64,000 nucleotides of DNA from assembly GCF_014898055.3 (NCBI RefSeq), contig NW_023602073.1, forward strand, positions 85,478,678 through 85,542,677, in the 5' to 3' direction. Positions 37,601-52,600 of this stretch are shown in pieces. Source of the DNA: Talpa occidentalis. Taxonomy: Eukaryota > Chordata > Mammalia > Eulipotyphla > Talpidae. The position numbers and the translations under genes were made by a program. The first letter of the stretch is position 1. Each line of letters starts with the position of its first letter. The notes beneath the pieces were generated by a model. It did no database searches. It was not told the DNA's origin and was given only the letters and a program-made list of their open reading frames with translations.

Positions 37601-40600
37601 TGGAAGGGTGCTACATCTGATGGGTTTGCTTTATTCTTCTTAATTTGAATATGCTATATTTCACATTGGCTTTTAAATTGAGTTGATCCAGACAAGGGGC
37701 TGCTTCTGTTTGTAACTAATGGATTCAGGAAGCAGGAATTTACTGTTAGATTTATATAGAGTGCAAAGCAAAGTTGACTTAGACGTTTGATTCAGTATTT
37801 TCCAATAGAGATGGAAGAAATCCAGGAGACACATTTGAAAAAAAGGCTTTCTGGCAGTAGAATGGTTTATTAAAGATTGACTCTCCTTCACATAGAGAGA
37901 CTTTTTTCATCATGACAGGGGATAAAATTAATATACATAGAGTGCAAAGTAGCAAAGAATGAGATTTGACACAAAAAAGATAAGTTTGGTACTATAGATA
38001 AAAAAGTATTCTTATTTTAAAATTTCCTTTAAAAAGCCAATTTTTCATAGTCATGAACACATTTGTTGTTCCAGAATGTTTGGTCTATAAGCCTACCTGA
38101 TTAGTATTGGAACGCGCAGCAGTTGGCCAAAATGATTGCAGTTTTAGCTAACACTTAAAAATGTCCCAATACTGTGAAGTTTTCAGAGGTCTGCAGTTAA
38201 TGGGCCAGTTCTGATTTCTAGGAGAATAAAAGATTTTTATAATATTTAAAAAATCTTTGTGTAGGAAACTGTCATTTCCAATTATGATTTTTTTTTTTGT
38301 GGGCCTCTGTTTTGAGGTATTGCGATTAAAAGTGTTTCCATTTTGAATGAAGGAATATCATTTAGTAAGCATATTCCTAGCTATAAATGTTTAAAAATTA
38401 AAATTTTTTGTAGAAAGAATGTATTCTTAATATAACTCTTAAGTTATTGCTAGTGTATAGCATTGAAAAAATACTTTCATTGTGTTATTTTGAAAATATC
38501 AAATTGAAAATTAAAAACGGTTATTTTTCAGGTATACATATGGAAAGCCAGTGAAAGGAGATGTAACACTTACATTTCTACCTTTATCCTTTTGGGGGGT
38601 GAAGAAAAATATTACAAAAAAATTTAAGGTAACTTTTGCACGTATCTTGTAATCATTATAGGGAAAATGTATATATATATGTACTTCTAGAAATGAGATT
38701 TTTGTCCTGAATTAACAAAAAATTGAGTGAAAGAAAATTGAGTTTTCCAGCATCAGATGTATGATAATTTATCCATTTATAGTGATAAAAATTGAACCAG
38801 AACCACTATAAATTTTTTGTGACTTAGTTCCAGTTTTGTTTCTACAATTTGAATTGCTAAAGTGAAGAATAAAATTGGACTTCTTAACAAAACAGATTAA
38901 TGGATCTGCAGACTTCTCTTTTAATGATGAAGAGATGAAAAAAGTAATGGATTTTTCAGACAAGTTTTCTGCACACATGCATGTGTCTTCTTCCCCTGGA
39001 CCAGTAGAAATTTTAGCCACAGTCACAGAATCACTTACAGGTTTGTAGACTTGGAAGTGAAGGTAAAGCTATTTATGTGATGCCATTCTACCTTCTTTCT
39101 TATTATAACCAGAACGTTCATTTGGGAGCTTCTATGCCTTTTCAAGGATGCTATTTAATGCTGAGATTGTTACTCATGACTACTAGTTAGCCTAACTTGC
39201 TGAACATTTTCATAATGAAGAGGAAACTTACTTTGTACTTCAACCACTTGTGATAGGTATTTGTAATTTTTTCATTCTAGTCTTTAGTTTTTAAGCTGAA
39301 AACTACGTAGGAAGGCATACCTTGTCAGTGGACTAACCATCTTTAAAAAAAATCTTTTTAATCACTTAATATCTTCTGAAATTTTACTATTCCTCAACAG
39401 TTGTCTCTTTTAATAATAAAACAAAGTTTAAATACTTGGACCTTTCTGTTGCTGTTTCAGCAGCTTTCATTAGTCCTAAAGGAGCAAAACACTATTCTGT
39501 CAGTGGCCTTGGCTAATGGCACAAATGTCACTGAGAGGGGATAATGCTTAGATCAGCCCATTGAGGATGTAATAGAATTGTATGGCTCTCTTAGTGGCCA
39601 CACAAATGTGGGAATGAAGCTTATGTGTCCAAATATCTTAATCCCTTGTCTCAGTATAGTGGAGGTGGAAAGATTTGGTGGAATTAAGCTGTTGGTGAAA
39701 TATTTGTTTTGTGTTCTAAATAGTATAATTCTCAAAACAGGCATCTCAAGAAATGCAAGCTCCAATGTATTTTTCAAGCAACATGATTACATTATTGAGT
39801 TTTTTGATTATACTACAGTCTTGAGGCCATCTCTCAACTTCACAGCCACTGTAAGTTGACATTTTTATTAATGGTCTATAGCAGTAAGTTCAGCTTAATG
39901 AAGCAGAAAGGGCTATATTGTTTTCAGTGATTTTCAAGCCCAAAGTTGGTAGATTACTTTCCCCTTTAGATATATTAGGCATATATAGTGTTGTTTCCAA
40001 ATGATCTCTATTTTTTTTTTAAAGAAGTAGTTTCCAACAAGAATATTTTCTCTCAACATTCATTTAATAAATTTCTTGAATTGCTACGTTGAGGTTTATT
40101 AATTCATTAAAGAAATTATATGGTAGTCAAAAAGTTTTGATTTCAATTTTATTTTTATTATGACTGATTTTAGTTTTAGAAGATGTAGCTTTAAAAATTC
40201 ATCAATAAATTTCTCATCTCTTGAGAGAATGTTGAATTATTGCTTATTAATTGAGTGAGATATGACACTGTGCAAGGCATGCTGCTAGGAGGAACCCTAT
40301 TGAGTTCCTTTCCTGGATTCATGGTTTTTGTGGTAATGACAAGAAAATATACACAGAATATTCAAAGCAGGATAACATCAGTGTTATGAATAAACTTCTA
40401 TAGGAATTGTAAAGCAGGGGTTGGCAAACTTATCCTGCAAAGTGCTAGATGGCAAATATTTTCAGCTTTGTGGGCCATGTGGTGTCTGTCATAACTACTT
40501 AGCTGCCACTGTAGTGGGAAGGTCGCCACCATCATTTTGTAACCAAGAGAGGGTGGCAATGAGCTAATAAAACTTTATTTACAAAAAGACTGAATTTGGC

Positions 40601-43600
40601 TTCCCTGCCTGTTATAATTTGCTGACCCCTGGTTAAAGAAAGGAGGCATCACAACTTGTTGAATGAATCAAGAGAAATTTTAGTTTCTCATTTCAGTGAT
40701 TTTTGTTATTTAAGTAATGTTCCTCTCTCTCCGCCCCCCCCCCCGCAAAAAAAATCCTTTGCCAAAATCCAAAAGAAATAACAAGACTGCTAATGGTAAC
40801 TTCTAAATGAGGAGCGTGAAAGAATGAGAGTTCAGGGAGGAAGAGCTGGCTTTGGAAAAGGGATGAAGATCATTAGGGGATGCTACATGAATGGGCAAGG
40901 TTTAAGTTAATTTATTAAAAGATCAGTGGGATTTTAAATGTTGGGTAGGGGTGGGAGACAGCATGGTGAATGCTATATACAAGGCAGAATACTTTTGGAA
41001 TTTATAGTCTAGGTAGTGAGGAGTCAGGAGTCTGTGAGCCTGGGAGGACTATGTCAAAAGCAGTCTGATAAATTCCTTCCTGAGACATGGGTCAGTGCTG
41101 TGTGGGGAGACTGAGAGCAGTTCAGGTGTGAGGCAATGAGGGCCCTTGTGGTGGAGGATGTGGGAGTGGAGAGGAAAAGAGAGAGTAGTACAGGACTTGA
41201 TGCACATTGGATTTGGGAGGTAGGAAGAGGGAGGGAATATTTAGAGGTGTCAGCTCTGGCAAAATTTGTGGTAGGAAACGTGACATGGTAGCTCACATGT
41301 AGATGGACAGAAGTTGAGACGACAGGATATAGAGCCAAGAAGTTTCTTGCAGCAGATTGGAGATGTTGAGTGTGAGCTCCCGAGCTAGGTAAGGATAATA
41401 GCAGAAGTGCTGAGATCTTTGAGGAACAAAGAAAACAGATAAATGGTCTTGACAAATTCGTACATTTAGGAAGAAGGAAGAGGGGTCAAAAAGGATGCTG
41501 AGAGGAAACAGAAAGAGGAGTCTGAAGTAATGGAGGTTGATGTAGAGCTGTGGAAGGGAAAAGAAAGCATTAATAAAAAGAAGTGGTTGGTAGTGTTGGA
41601 TGTCTCCTAGAAAAAGAACACATGACCTCAATGTTTGGATAACACCAATAATTTTTGAGAGTTCAGTTTCATGGGAATAGCACAGAGGGAAATTAACTGA
41701 ATTTAAATCCTTTACTTCTCTAGTTACCTGTTTTTAAATCCTCATGTTTTGATAATTAGGTGAAAGTAATTCGCACTGATGGCAATCTACTCACTCCTGA
41801 AGAAAGAAGTAATAATGTCGTCCTTACGGTGGTAAAGAGAAATGATACCGACTACTGGAATGGATGGAGCAGTAGAAATCAGGAAGTAGAAACTCTCCAG
41901 ATCATAAATTATACTGTCCCCCAGAATGGAATCTTTAAGGTTGAATTTCCAGTCCTGGAAGATTCCAGTGAGCTACTATTGAAGGTGCTGCTTCCCATCA
42001 TTATGTCACTTCAACAACAGGGTTAAAGTTGTAATCTTGTGGTGGGCACCCAGTGTGTTGGAGGTCAAAGTGTGCGGGAAGTGAACATGTTTCTAATTTT
42101 AAAAATGGAGGCAAATTAGGAGTAATAGGACAGTAAATTAAATGACAGTAGATATGACAGTAAATTATAACAATCTAAAGATATGATGAAGTTCCTCTAA
42201 TTCTCAGTCTATATTGAGTTTCAATCATTTGAAATTGTATTTTGGCAGAAGCTGAGATGAAAGAGGAATTTTTTTTTCTTGTTTGCTCACAGTGTTTTTG
42301 CTGAGTTCTCTTTCTCATTGTGGCTTTTCTGAGATGCCCCAGCCATTTATGACTTTATATATATATATATGTGGTTTCATATATATATATATGTGGTTTT
42401 ATATAAATATATGTATTTAGTTATTCAGCCCTCCAAATGTGTCACCTCTTTGATATTTACTCTGAGTATTTGTGGATCAATGGGGTGTTAGGATTTCTTA
42501 CTTGTAAATGAGATCTGTGTTGTAAAGAGAAGGAAAAGATTCCTTTTACATCTCATTCTCTCTTCTTAAGTGTTTCCTGATAATATACTTTTGTTTCTGA
42601 AATAAGTTAGGACTATGCTTTTTTCCTCTTAGATTATGATGAAGACCCTCTTCTTTGTGTTAAAGCTATCGGTTTATTTGTGGTATAAGATATAAAATGA
42701 AGCTCCAATGTGTGGGGAATGTATTTTTCCTGCATAAAACAGTAAAAGTGAATTTGCCTTTCAATTAATTATTCAATAGTAGCTTCTTTTCTCAAGGTGT
42801 TACTTAAGAGGAAAATCTACCTGTCCCTTTTCTTTTGTTCTAGGCCTCTTTTCTTGAGAGTGTGCGTAACCTGGCAGTTCATAGCATTTTTAAGTCTCCT
42901 AGTAATACATATATCCAGCTGAGAACAAAAGATGAAAATATAAAGGTAAAGCTTACAATCATTTTATATTTATTATATAATTATAGTTTTTGCCATTAAT
43001 AGGTATGTATTAATTAAGATTTTTTTTCTAGGTGGGATCACCTTTTCAGTTGGTGGTTAATGGCAACAAACCATTGAAGGAGTTAAGTTACATGGTAATA
43101 TCTTATAGAACCATACAGAATAAATTATAGAAGCATTGTAATTGCTATCTACCTTATGTCTAGACTAAACTTACTAATTTAAAAAATTCAGCTTCACACC
43201 CTTTTTTAGCCTGTTCTTTTTATAGTGTAATCAAAATATCTTTTTTTAATTTCTTCACTTGTATTTTCATTTCTAATTTAAGATGGATAATTACATCTTA
43301 TGTTATGTTTAAATTTTAAATTTATATGAGATAAACCACATAAGTTCATTGTATCAAATTATAAACAATCAGAAAAACACAAAAGAAAATAAAAAAGTTG
43401 CTAGCAACCTTGAAATTTTGCCCATCCACTTCTCCCAGTGGTGCCCTGCATCCCTTCCACTCAAAAATAGATTTTTTTGAGTGTGAAGTGACTGTTTCCT
43501 CTATTAGGATTGCTTTATTTTATCCTTTTCTGTTTCCCAGTTTATACTCTGTTGGTCTGGGGAGTTTTCTTTAGCATACAAAAGGGCTTTCATGGTGGTT

Positions 43601-46600
43601 TAAGTCAAAAATTTATGTGTATGGTTAAAATTATGATAAATTTAACTGCAGGTGAGATTCTCACTAGTTTTAGCATGCACTGAAGTAAGTTTGTCTTTTT
43701 TTTTTTTTTTTTCAGGTAGTATCCAGGGGACAGTTGGTTGCTGTAGGCAAACAACATTCAACAACCTTCTCTTTAACACCAGAAAATTCTTGGGCTCCAA
43801 AAGCCTGTATAATTGTGTATTATATTGACGATGATGGGGAAATTATAAATGATGTTCTAAACATTCCAATTCAGCTTGTTTTTAAAAATAAGGTACGATG
43901 GTGGTGGGTGTGCTAAGAAAACAACAGCTAATGTGGCGGATCCTATACTTCCAAAATACAAATGTAAAACAACATTATCCAAATAAAAAATTAAATAAAA
44001 AATTCATAAAAATAAAATAATGTAAGATTTAAGGTAACAATGTTTAAAATAAAACTATTAGTGAAATCTGAGATGTGTAATATTTCTTCAGAAGAGAATT
44101 ATTGGACATTAAAGTATCATTAAGTTGGTTAGAAATTTATGTTTGTTTCTAGAACTGGTTAAACCTCTTCATATTTATTTACTACATAAATATTTTCCCA
44201 TGTGGAATTAATTGTCATTTTGAGTCTTCTTTGTACAGTGTGTTTCTTGACTTTAAGACCTTAGCTCAAATCCCTGAAGCTATTTCAAAATTTTTGAAAT
44301 ATTTGAGTCAGTATTGTTCTGGTGTGGAATCCTGCTGACATTATACAATTTGTATGATATTGATATTGGTGTGAGGGTGAATTGAGAGGTGTGGGAATCA
44401 TTATTGTCTGTAGTGATGTGTGGAAGTAGAGCTGGTCTTTGGTTTATCTCTTTCATTAGTCTGGAAATTAACCCATCACATATTTATAGTGAGATTGGGT
44501 ACCTTGCAAGTAGAGCTCTGTGGAAAGTCTGGTCATCAATTGGACATTCCTAGAAGGGAGGGGCTTCATGACAAAGCCATTTGGTTCAACTGTGATGAGA
44601 GGATTGACTCTACTTTAGGAGTACAAGTAATACCATGCTGTGATGAATGTAATGATGGGAAGTTCATGGAGACAAATACTACTGTTTGGTCTGATCATCT
44701 CCTCCTGTGCAAAGACATCCCTCTTCCCTCTTGCCCGCAGCAAAGTTAGTCTTTGAGTCCCCAGGCTCTTGTAGTCATTTTTTTTTAAGATTTTATTTAT
44801 TTTATACAAGAACTGGGGTACAGGTCAGAGGTATGGGAGGGTGAGAGGATTCACCAGAGACAGAGTGGGAAACAGAACAGGTAGACTGACTGAAGTACAC
44901 TGCTGAGGGGAGCAGTGGGAGAGACAGGAGAGGTCTGCTGTGCCATGTGGGTATCTCCCCGGCCATCTGGGAATTGAACCAGCGCTGCAGAGGCTGAGGA
45001 CAGCTTTACAGCACTGCACTCAATCCTCTGCACCACTGGGGAGACACTGTACTCATTTCTAAATCCAGGTGGCCAAAATATAGGTATTTTTAGTTTCTTC
45101 TTTCCTGTTCTTCCTTTTGGGAAACTGGCCTTTCTCAGATATGGCAAACACTGATGTCTGAGGGACTCAGGACTGAGAGACAGTGCCTGGAGACAGGAAT
45201 AGGAATGTGTGAAGTGAAAGAATAATTCAGAATTATGCCACTGTGAGAAGTAGCATGACTTGCAGTCATCAGAGTAGCCTTTATATTGCATCCTTTAGGG
45301 AAGAATTGTGTGTGGTTTTCAAATTACTCCTCAGCTGAGCAAATGTAGACTATGTGCTAAATATTGAGTCATTGATCTGCAATTGGTAAGCCATATAATT
45401 AGTGGAATAACTCAACTCTGTTTTCTCCCTTTCTTAGATAAATCTATATTGGAGTAAAACTAATGCTGAACCATCTGAGAGGGTCTCTCTTAGGATCTCT
45501 GTGACACAACCTGACTCAGTAGTTGGGATTGTAGCTGTTGACAAAAGTGTGAATCTGATGAATGCTTCAAATGATATTACAATGGAAAATGTGAGTTTAG
45601 TGGTTTTTTTCAATAATAAAAATATATGTTAAAAAAGAAAAAAAGAAACGTTATTGCCATTCTTCAGATCTAAATGAAATAGAGTTAGTTCCTTTTCATG
45701 TATATGTCAATAATCAGTAAAGCTTCCAAGTGAAAAAGAATCTGCATTCTAGTTGTTACGTTGGAAAGAGGCTGATGTGGCAGCATCTGCTGCCATACAT
45801 GAGAAGTGCCACCTAGAGTTTTCCCTCATTTTAAGCCTGTATTATAATTTAAGACTCTCAAGAGAGTACTAGGAAATTGACTTGTCCCTTTCTGGATGAC
45901 ATTGGAAAAGAGAGCTTTACATAATTTGAAGTAGTTTCTATTTTAGTTATATATAGTATGATGGTTATAAATAATGATAGTCCTCACTGAGTCTAGAACT
46001 TGAGTATATTGAAAGATAGAAGTCATGGCATTTCATGGGTGTCAAACACTATCAAACATGTGATATTGATATTGATTATTGTTCCAGTTTTCTTTTGATT
46101 CACATTCGCCTTGCACATTTTTTCAGCTTTTTATTTTCCATCTTTTGAAAGTTTAAGATAACTTGTAGAAAGCATACTATTATAATTTGATTTTTTTGAT
46201 CTGATCATCTTTTCATAAGCTTATTAAACCCATTTATAGGTATGATGATTCTTGTTCTAACTAGCATTTACTTATACTTTTTTATTTCACAGTTTCAAAC
46301 TTGGACTACTCTTCTATGGACGAAATCAAATTTTGTCCTGCTTGCTTGGAAATTATACATTCTATTTTTGTTCCTATGCTAGATTCCCTTAACTCATGAG
46401 CCATACTCATATTTATTTTTACTGGTTTCTTTAGGTTTTTAATATTTGTAACTTCATCTAACAAGGCAAGCATTTTGTATGCACTCATCTCTTTGCCTGT
46501 CCTTTTTGTCTTTACCTCTGTCCACTCTTTCTTTCCTAACCTTGGCCAAGAAATAGTTCTGTGTCATTACAGATTGCCCTTTCAATCTAATTCTCTCTTC

Positions 46601-49600
46601 AGTGTAAATTTGGAAATATACATTCATTATTTCTTCATATATTTCCATTTGTCCATTTTATTTTCTTCCTCCTTCTGGAATGCCTATTATTCAGAGATTG
46701 GAATTTCTACCTCCATTTTCTTTATCTTTCAGATTTTTATTTTATATTTCCTGTCACTCTCTTTTCTGTGTTCCTTTGGGAGAGTTCTTCAATTGACTCA
46801 TCCAGCTCACTTAATCTTTATCTTTCCTACTTTGACCTCTTATGTTGGCTTCTCATTTCAGCTATTTTATTTTTAGTAACTATTATTTTCATTTGGTTCT
46901 TACCTCTTATTCTTGTGTTGTATTGCTAATTTCTCCCCTTATCCTCTTGTGTATATTCACTATGTTTAGAGTTTCAGTTCTTAAACTGACCTTTTCAATA
47001 TTCTGCCTCACATGCTGTATGCTGCCTGGTTGAGTATCCTTTATGGAAGTTGCTCTCATCTGAAGTCTAGTTGATTTGGCAGCTACTCTGATAATGTCTA
47101 TTGGGAAAGACCAACAAACACCAGACTTTAAAAGTCCTGCCGTTTAAAGAGAGGGGAGGAGTGGAGTTTCAGGGAGTAGATAACGCCTCTTGATCCTCCC
47201 TGTATGCTATTTGCTTCTATTCCGTATTTTATTTACTTTTAAGCTCTTAGGGAAAACCTGAGGTTATGTTCCACCAGTCCTGAGAGTCTGGAAGGCAGGG
47301 GAAGAAGAGCCAATACCACAGGGGTTCCTCACTTTCTCACACCAGAAAGGCAACCACCGCGACCTCAGGGGCATTCTGGGCTGCTGCTTGCCGCTCCTGA
47401 CTGGTAGTGAAATCACAAGAAATGACTGTTTTTGGGTTACCCCCGAATAGAAACAGCAGGATTTAAAAACCTTTCCTCAGCCTGTCATCTGCTTCTCCTC
47501 GCAGCTTTCTAACACCAACTTCCTCCCAACACAGTAGTTCAAGATATCCTTCACTCTTCCCAGCCTTTTCTGGTCTAACTCCTCCAAGTTTCCTGCTTGC
47601 TTTTGTTGTTTCTCCAGAATTGTCTCTGGAGGAGGGAGTCAGTAGTTTGTGATAATAGGCCATTTTGGCTTTTTTCATTCTCATTAAATTTGTATATGCT
47701 GCTGAGAGTCTTGAATGCCCTGGAATAATTTAAGTGTACAAGATCTTCCAGGAATAACTTTCCTCTCATTAGCCTATGCTGCAGCTTTGGAAGTGTCTTT
47801 TTATTGAGCCAGTGAGCAAAGGAGGATTTCTTTACGAGATAGAGACTTCTTCATAGATAATTCCATCAATTCACACCCGAGTGTCAGTAGAAGGTGATCT
47901 TGCATGTATTTGTGTTCCGCAGCAGAATTTGAAGTGTGAAACGAAAGCCTTTTCTCTCCATTTTGTCTGGCACTGGCTCCATTGTCTGCTGAGCTAACTA
48001 TATTTGCCAACTTGTTGAGACATGAACTTTTCTGTTTTCTCTTTCCGTTGTTTTCCTCTTGGTGCCTATTTGTAGTGCCAATAAGCACAGGGCAGGTTCA
48101 CTATTGATTTGGCAGATGGATAGAATACCAGACCCCTTGGTGCACCTTTCAGGCTTTAATGCTCTCAGGGAACCAGGTACACAGGCACACCAGGCAGGGA
48201 GTCTGGCATGCAAGAAAGCAGACACAGGCCAGCCAGGGGGAGCTAGGAGACAGGCAGGCTTCCGAGCCTCCCAGCCTCCCTCCATGAATCTTTAAGCTTT
48301 CGCTCTGGGCTGTCTGTGGCATTCTCCCCAGTGGTCTCTAGGTCTTGCCTCTTTAGTCATATGGCTTGTCCTCTCGTAGCCCTAGTCTATCTCTGGGTGA
48401 CACCACCCTAATACCCCTGGCCTCTAAGGCTCAGGTGTTCACACTTGCACATGTACAGACACATGTGCCCTGTGCCTGCATTAACATGATGAAGGCCACA
48501 GAGGCTTATGACATTAAAAGCTTGATTCATTCATTTACCCTACAGTGTTCTATCACCACGTTTGCTTTTGTGGGTGCAGCAGACTGTTAGTATAGCATAA
48601 GCAGTGATTATATGCACTAATTTAAAACCTCTGGAGTGTTTCTTAAACTTGTACCGAGAAACTTTCATGACATTTATTCCCGCCTTTGTATTAATTTGTC
48701 TGGTTAATGCTAATGTAAATGTGGGTATAATATCTTAATTTTTTTATTGTAGTAAAATATATAGTATAAAATTTTCCATCTTAATCATTTTAAGTGTACA
48801 ATTGAATGGTATTAAATACAGTCACAATGTTGTACAACTGTCATCACTATTTCCAGACCCAAACTGAAAGTCTATAAACATTAAGCAACAATTTCCCAGA
48901 TCCTGGTAGCCTTTAATCTTCTTCTGTCTATGTGTTTGCCTAGCTATCTAGATATTTCATATAAGTGGAATCATATAAAATTTATCCTTTTGTGTCTGCC
49001 ATTTTTTCACATAATGTATTATGTGGAAGATTTTGTATACATTTTTTCACATAATTGTGCACTTCATCCAAGTCATAGCATATATTGCAACTTTCTTTTT
49101 ATAATTGAATAATATTCTCTTATATGTATGCAGTGCATTTTATTTATCCATTCTTATGTTATTGGACACTTAGGTTGTTTCTTCCTACCTTTTTTGCTCT
49201 GAATATTGACAGTTGGCCTGCAAGTATTTCTTTGAGTCCCTGCTTTCAGTTATTTTGAGTAAATATACATAGAGTTGTGATTGCTGAATTATATTCTAAT
49301 TCTGTGTTTAATTTCTTGAGAAATTGCCAATTTACTTACTTTAAGCCTATTTTACTCATTTAAAAGAATAGCATTGTTAATGTGATATATGCAAGTATTT
49401 TATTATTGAAAAGAAATATATATATTGTTGGTGTTGAAATTTGCATCGCTTTGACTATCAATGAGATTAAATATTTTCTGCTTATCAATTATTAGCATTT
49501 CCTCTTTTTTGAATTGCTTTTGTGTTTTAAAAATGTCTAGTTAACTGACACTTTGCAGAATTTATATTAACCATCAAATTTTAGTACTTGTCTCTGACAA

Positions 49601-52600
49601 ACATGAGTCTTGCCGATCAGTTATATTTAAGTTCCTTCCGTGCAAAATGCAAGCTTACATGACTTAGGAACTCTGGATCACTGAACAGAGTAAAAATAAG
49701 ATTAAATAAGTGTTATTTTGGTTGATTGATGAACAAAGTATTCACATATTTATTATTTTTCCATTTATCTCTTTTTCAAATTTGGTAAGAATGTAGGTTG
49801 TATCTTATCTAAGTTACATATGGGAAATGTTGCAGAGAAAAAAACAGGTTGATATGAAAATGTTCATTCTACACATTTTCTCCTTAGGTGGTTCAAGAGT
49901 TAGAACTTTATAACACAGGATATTATTTAGGCATGTTCATGGATTCTTCTGCAGTCTTTAAGGTATGTTTTATTTGCTTTTGTAATTTGGGGAAAATAGA
50001 GAGGGATTGGACATGTATATACCTAAGTTCTGAATAAGAAGAAAGAACAAAAGGAAATATTTTCACATTATGCATAAGAAATAAGCAAGAGTGAGTTAGG
50101 AGTACAGGAGACTGCTGTGACTTTTATTTAAAAATCAAGTTAAAATCATTCTTTGTAGGAATGTGGCCTCTGGGTATTCACGGATGCAAACCTTGTACAG
50201 GATTCCTTCGATGTTCTTTGTAAGTAAAATATAGCAATATGCTTTTGAAGTAAAATTTTTTCACCTTAGATATTTAAAATTACTTCTATAGATATGGATA
50301 CTTTCTGGGTGAGCACTGAAATTGGGATTTTTAGTTTCTGTTTTCTTATCTCAAAATGTTTGGTGTTTAACGCACTTAGAAATACATCTGGGCTATGACA
50401 TGGAATATTAGTCAGAGTTCCTGTCTGGGTCTATGAAATGAATGTTTCTGCTTTGTTCTCTGTTATTCTTGAAGGGAATTATATTTTTTGACATATTGGA
50501 AAAGCTTGTGCTTGTGATTTGTTTTGCAAAATGATTTTGAATAAAAATAGCAAATATTTTTGAAATATCTTTGTTCTCCACCTTTTTGTGCTCCCTTGGA
50601 ATCAAGCCCTTCACTTATACACTGGTGAACTCTCTGCATTTGGGTTGATTCTTCCTGCTGCAGATACCTGAGCCTCTAGTGTTACAGTTTTATGAAGTCA
50701 AATGATATTGTTATATTAAAGAATATGGTATATTTAGCTTTCTTCAGGTAATCATTTTTCTAGACAACTTTTTTAGCAGTCTTTTCCATTCTTCTGTTTT
50801 TTAGCTTTTACCCATCTCTGTTCACCTTTACTTACCATCTTTACTTAATCTTGGTGCCCACTGTAATACTCATTCTTTTATTAGTAATACTTACTAAATA
50901 CTTTGCCTTTTCTGAGAACCTTCTACCTTTATACTGTAACAGAAGAAACCTGATACTCTCACTAGCACATTGTATCCGTGGACACCTTAAGTGACCAACA
51001 TTCATTTTTCTGCCTCTCTTGTGATCAGAGTCAGTAGGTACATCAAGTTAAGTATTTTGGCTCTTATAAGACCATTGTTTAGAAACCCTCAATTAATAGC
51101 CCCTGATTATTTGAAACTCAAAAATTTCAATTACAACTCCTGAAATCAACATTTAAATTTACCTACTTTTCCTTTCACTCTCTCTAACTTGATTACTCTC
51201 ACAAAAGATTCAAAGTCTTACTCTTTTTCGTCCTCAGGAAGTTGAATATCTATGTACTTGATTCAGCTAATGTCCACTATCCTATGATCATCACTATAAC
51301 AATAGTTACCCAAGGTCATATTATCTCTTGAATGCTGCTCTACTCCTAATGTTTCAGATCCCTTCTCTTCTGCCTTATATATTCTCTCACTTCCCTTAAA
51401 TCTATTCAATATCTTTTTTTGGTCTTACTACGATCTTTAGTTTCTTGACTTACTTTAGCTCCTTTTGCCTTAATTTCCCTCTAATCCCTGGCATGGACCA
51501 CACGGTTAATCAATTTGGTAGAATTCTTCCATTGTCCTTTGTCCTTCCATGTCTCTGTTAAACCCAAAACTGGAACAACTCAAATGTTTATTTTATCCTT
51601 TGTTTTTCCACCCTGATGCTGTGCAAATATCTCAGATTAAATATGTCACAAACAAGTTTATGATCTCTCTCTTCATTATTTTGCTCTTCCTTAGTATGTA
51701 TGAATTGATTGACATAGGATTCCTTGAATTGGTGTGATTTCATATTTCTGTGAATAAAATCAACATTTACTCTGATATCCAAATCAGAAACTTCATCCTT
51801 AATTCCTAACACTTTCTGTCATAGCATAGTGGTTAAGAAAGGAATTTGCCATTAGTTATTTTGGCTTTGAATTCTGGCTTTATGGCCCTCAGCAAATCAA
51901 TTAACTTTTCTAGGTCTCAGGTTTTCCTCTGAAATATAAGACTAATAACATCACTAGTATTGCAGGATTTCTATGAAGTTAAATCCAAAAGCATGCAAAA
52001 TGTTTTGTACATGTATGGCACTTATAAGTCTATAATTACTTATTATCTTACTCTTCAGATCAGTTTGTTCATTCACTGTTCAATACATAGTGATATTAAT
52101 TGCATGTCTAGCATGGATGGGGCCATGGATATTACATCTTGGGCTAATGGAGAAAACCATTAGCTAAGGACTGTGATGGCATACACATAGGATATCCAGC
52201 CAACAGACAGTGCAGAATTGTCTCTGAAGACTGTCTCTTCCTGTCCTCTGCTTGGCTTGAGGCTGTTACCATTATCTCCTTGACCACTGCAGTAGCTTCC
52301 TACTAATTTTTTGCCTGTCTCCATTTCCCTAGCTCTAACCCATTGTTCACACAGGCCAGAGTTATCATGGATAACAACATGGATAAAAAACATGGATTAC
52401 ATCATGTTTTTCTAATTTATTTTGAACATTCAATAGGCCATCATTACTTAAAGGACAATGTCCAAATCCTTCAGCATGGGATATTTGATATTTTAAAGTC
52501 TGGATCCAACCATTGTTTCTATTCTCATCTTAATGCCATTCTTAACTAATGCTCATTGTCATAGTCTACCCATGTCTTTGTACTTAGCTTACTTTCTCTT

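Noticed and set aside
41054..41631. Minus-strand frames of 112-133 codons
   Set aside because: They fall in the purine-rich ancient repeat on the + strand; the Ser/Leu-rich translation is what such composition yields.
44420..44749. 109-codon open frame in the intron between exons l and m
   Set aside because: No family resemblance, no splice sites linking it to CD109 in frame, and no sign of a promoter; one long chance frame is expected in 64 kb.
47801..48285. Overlapping minus-strand frames of 95 codons each
   Set aside because: Suggestive composition but no recognisable protein; kept only as an unexplained GC-rich block.
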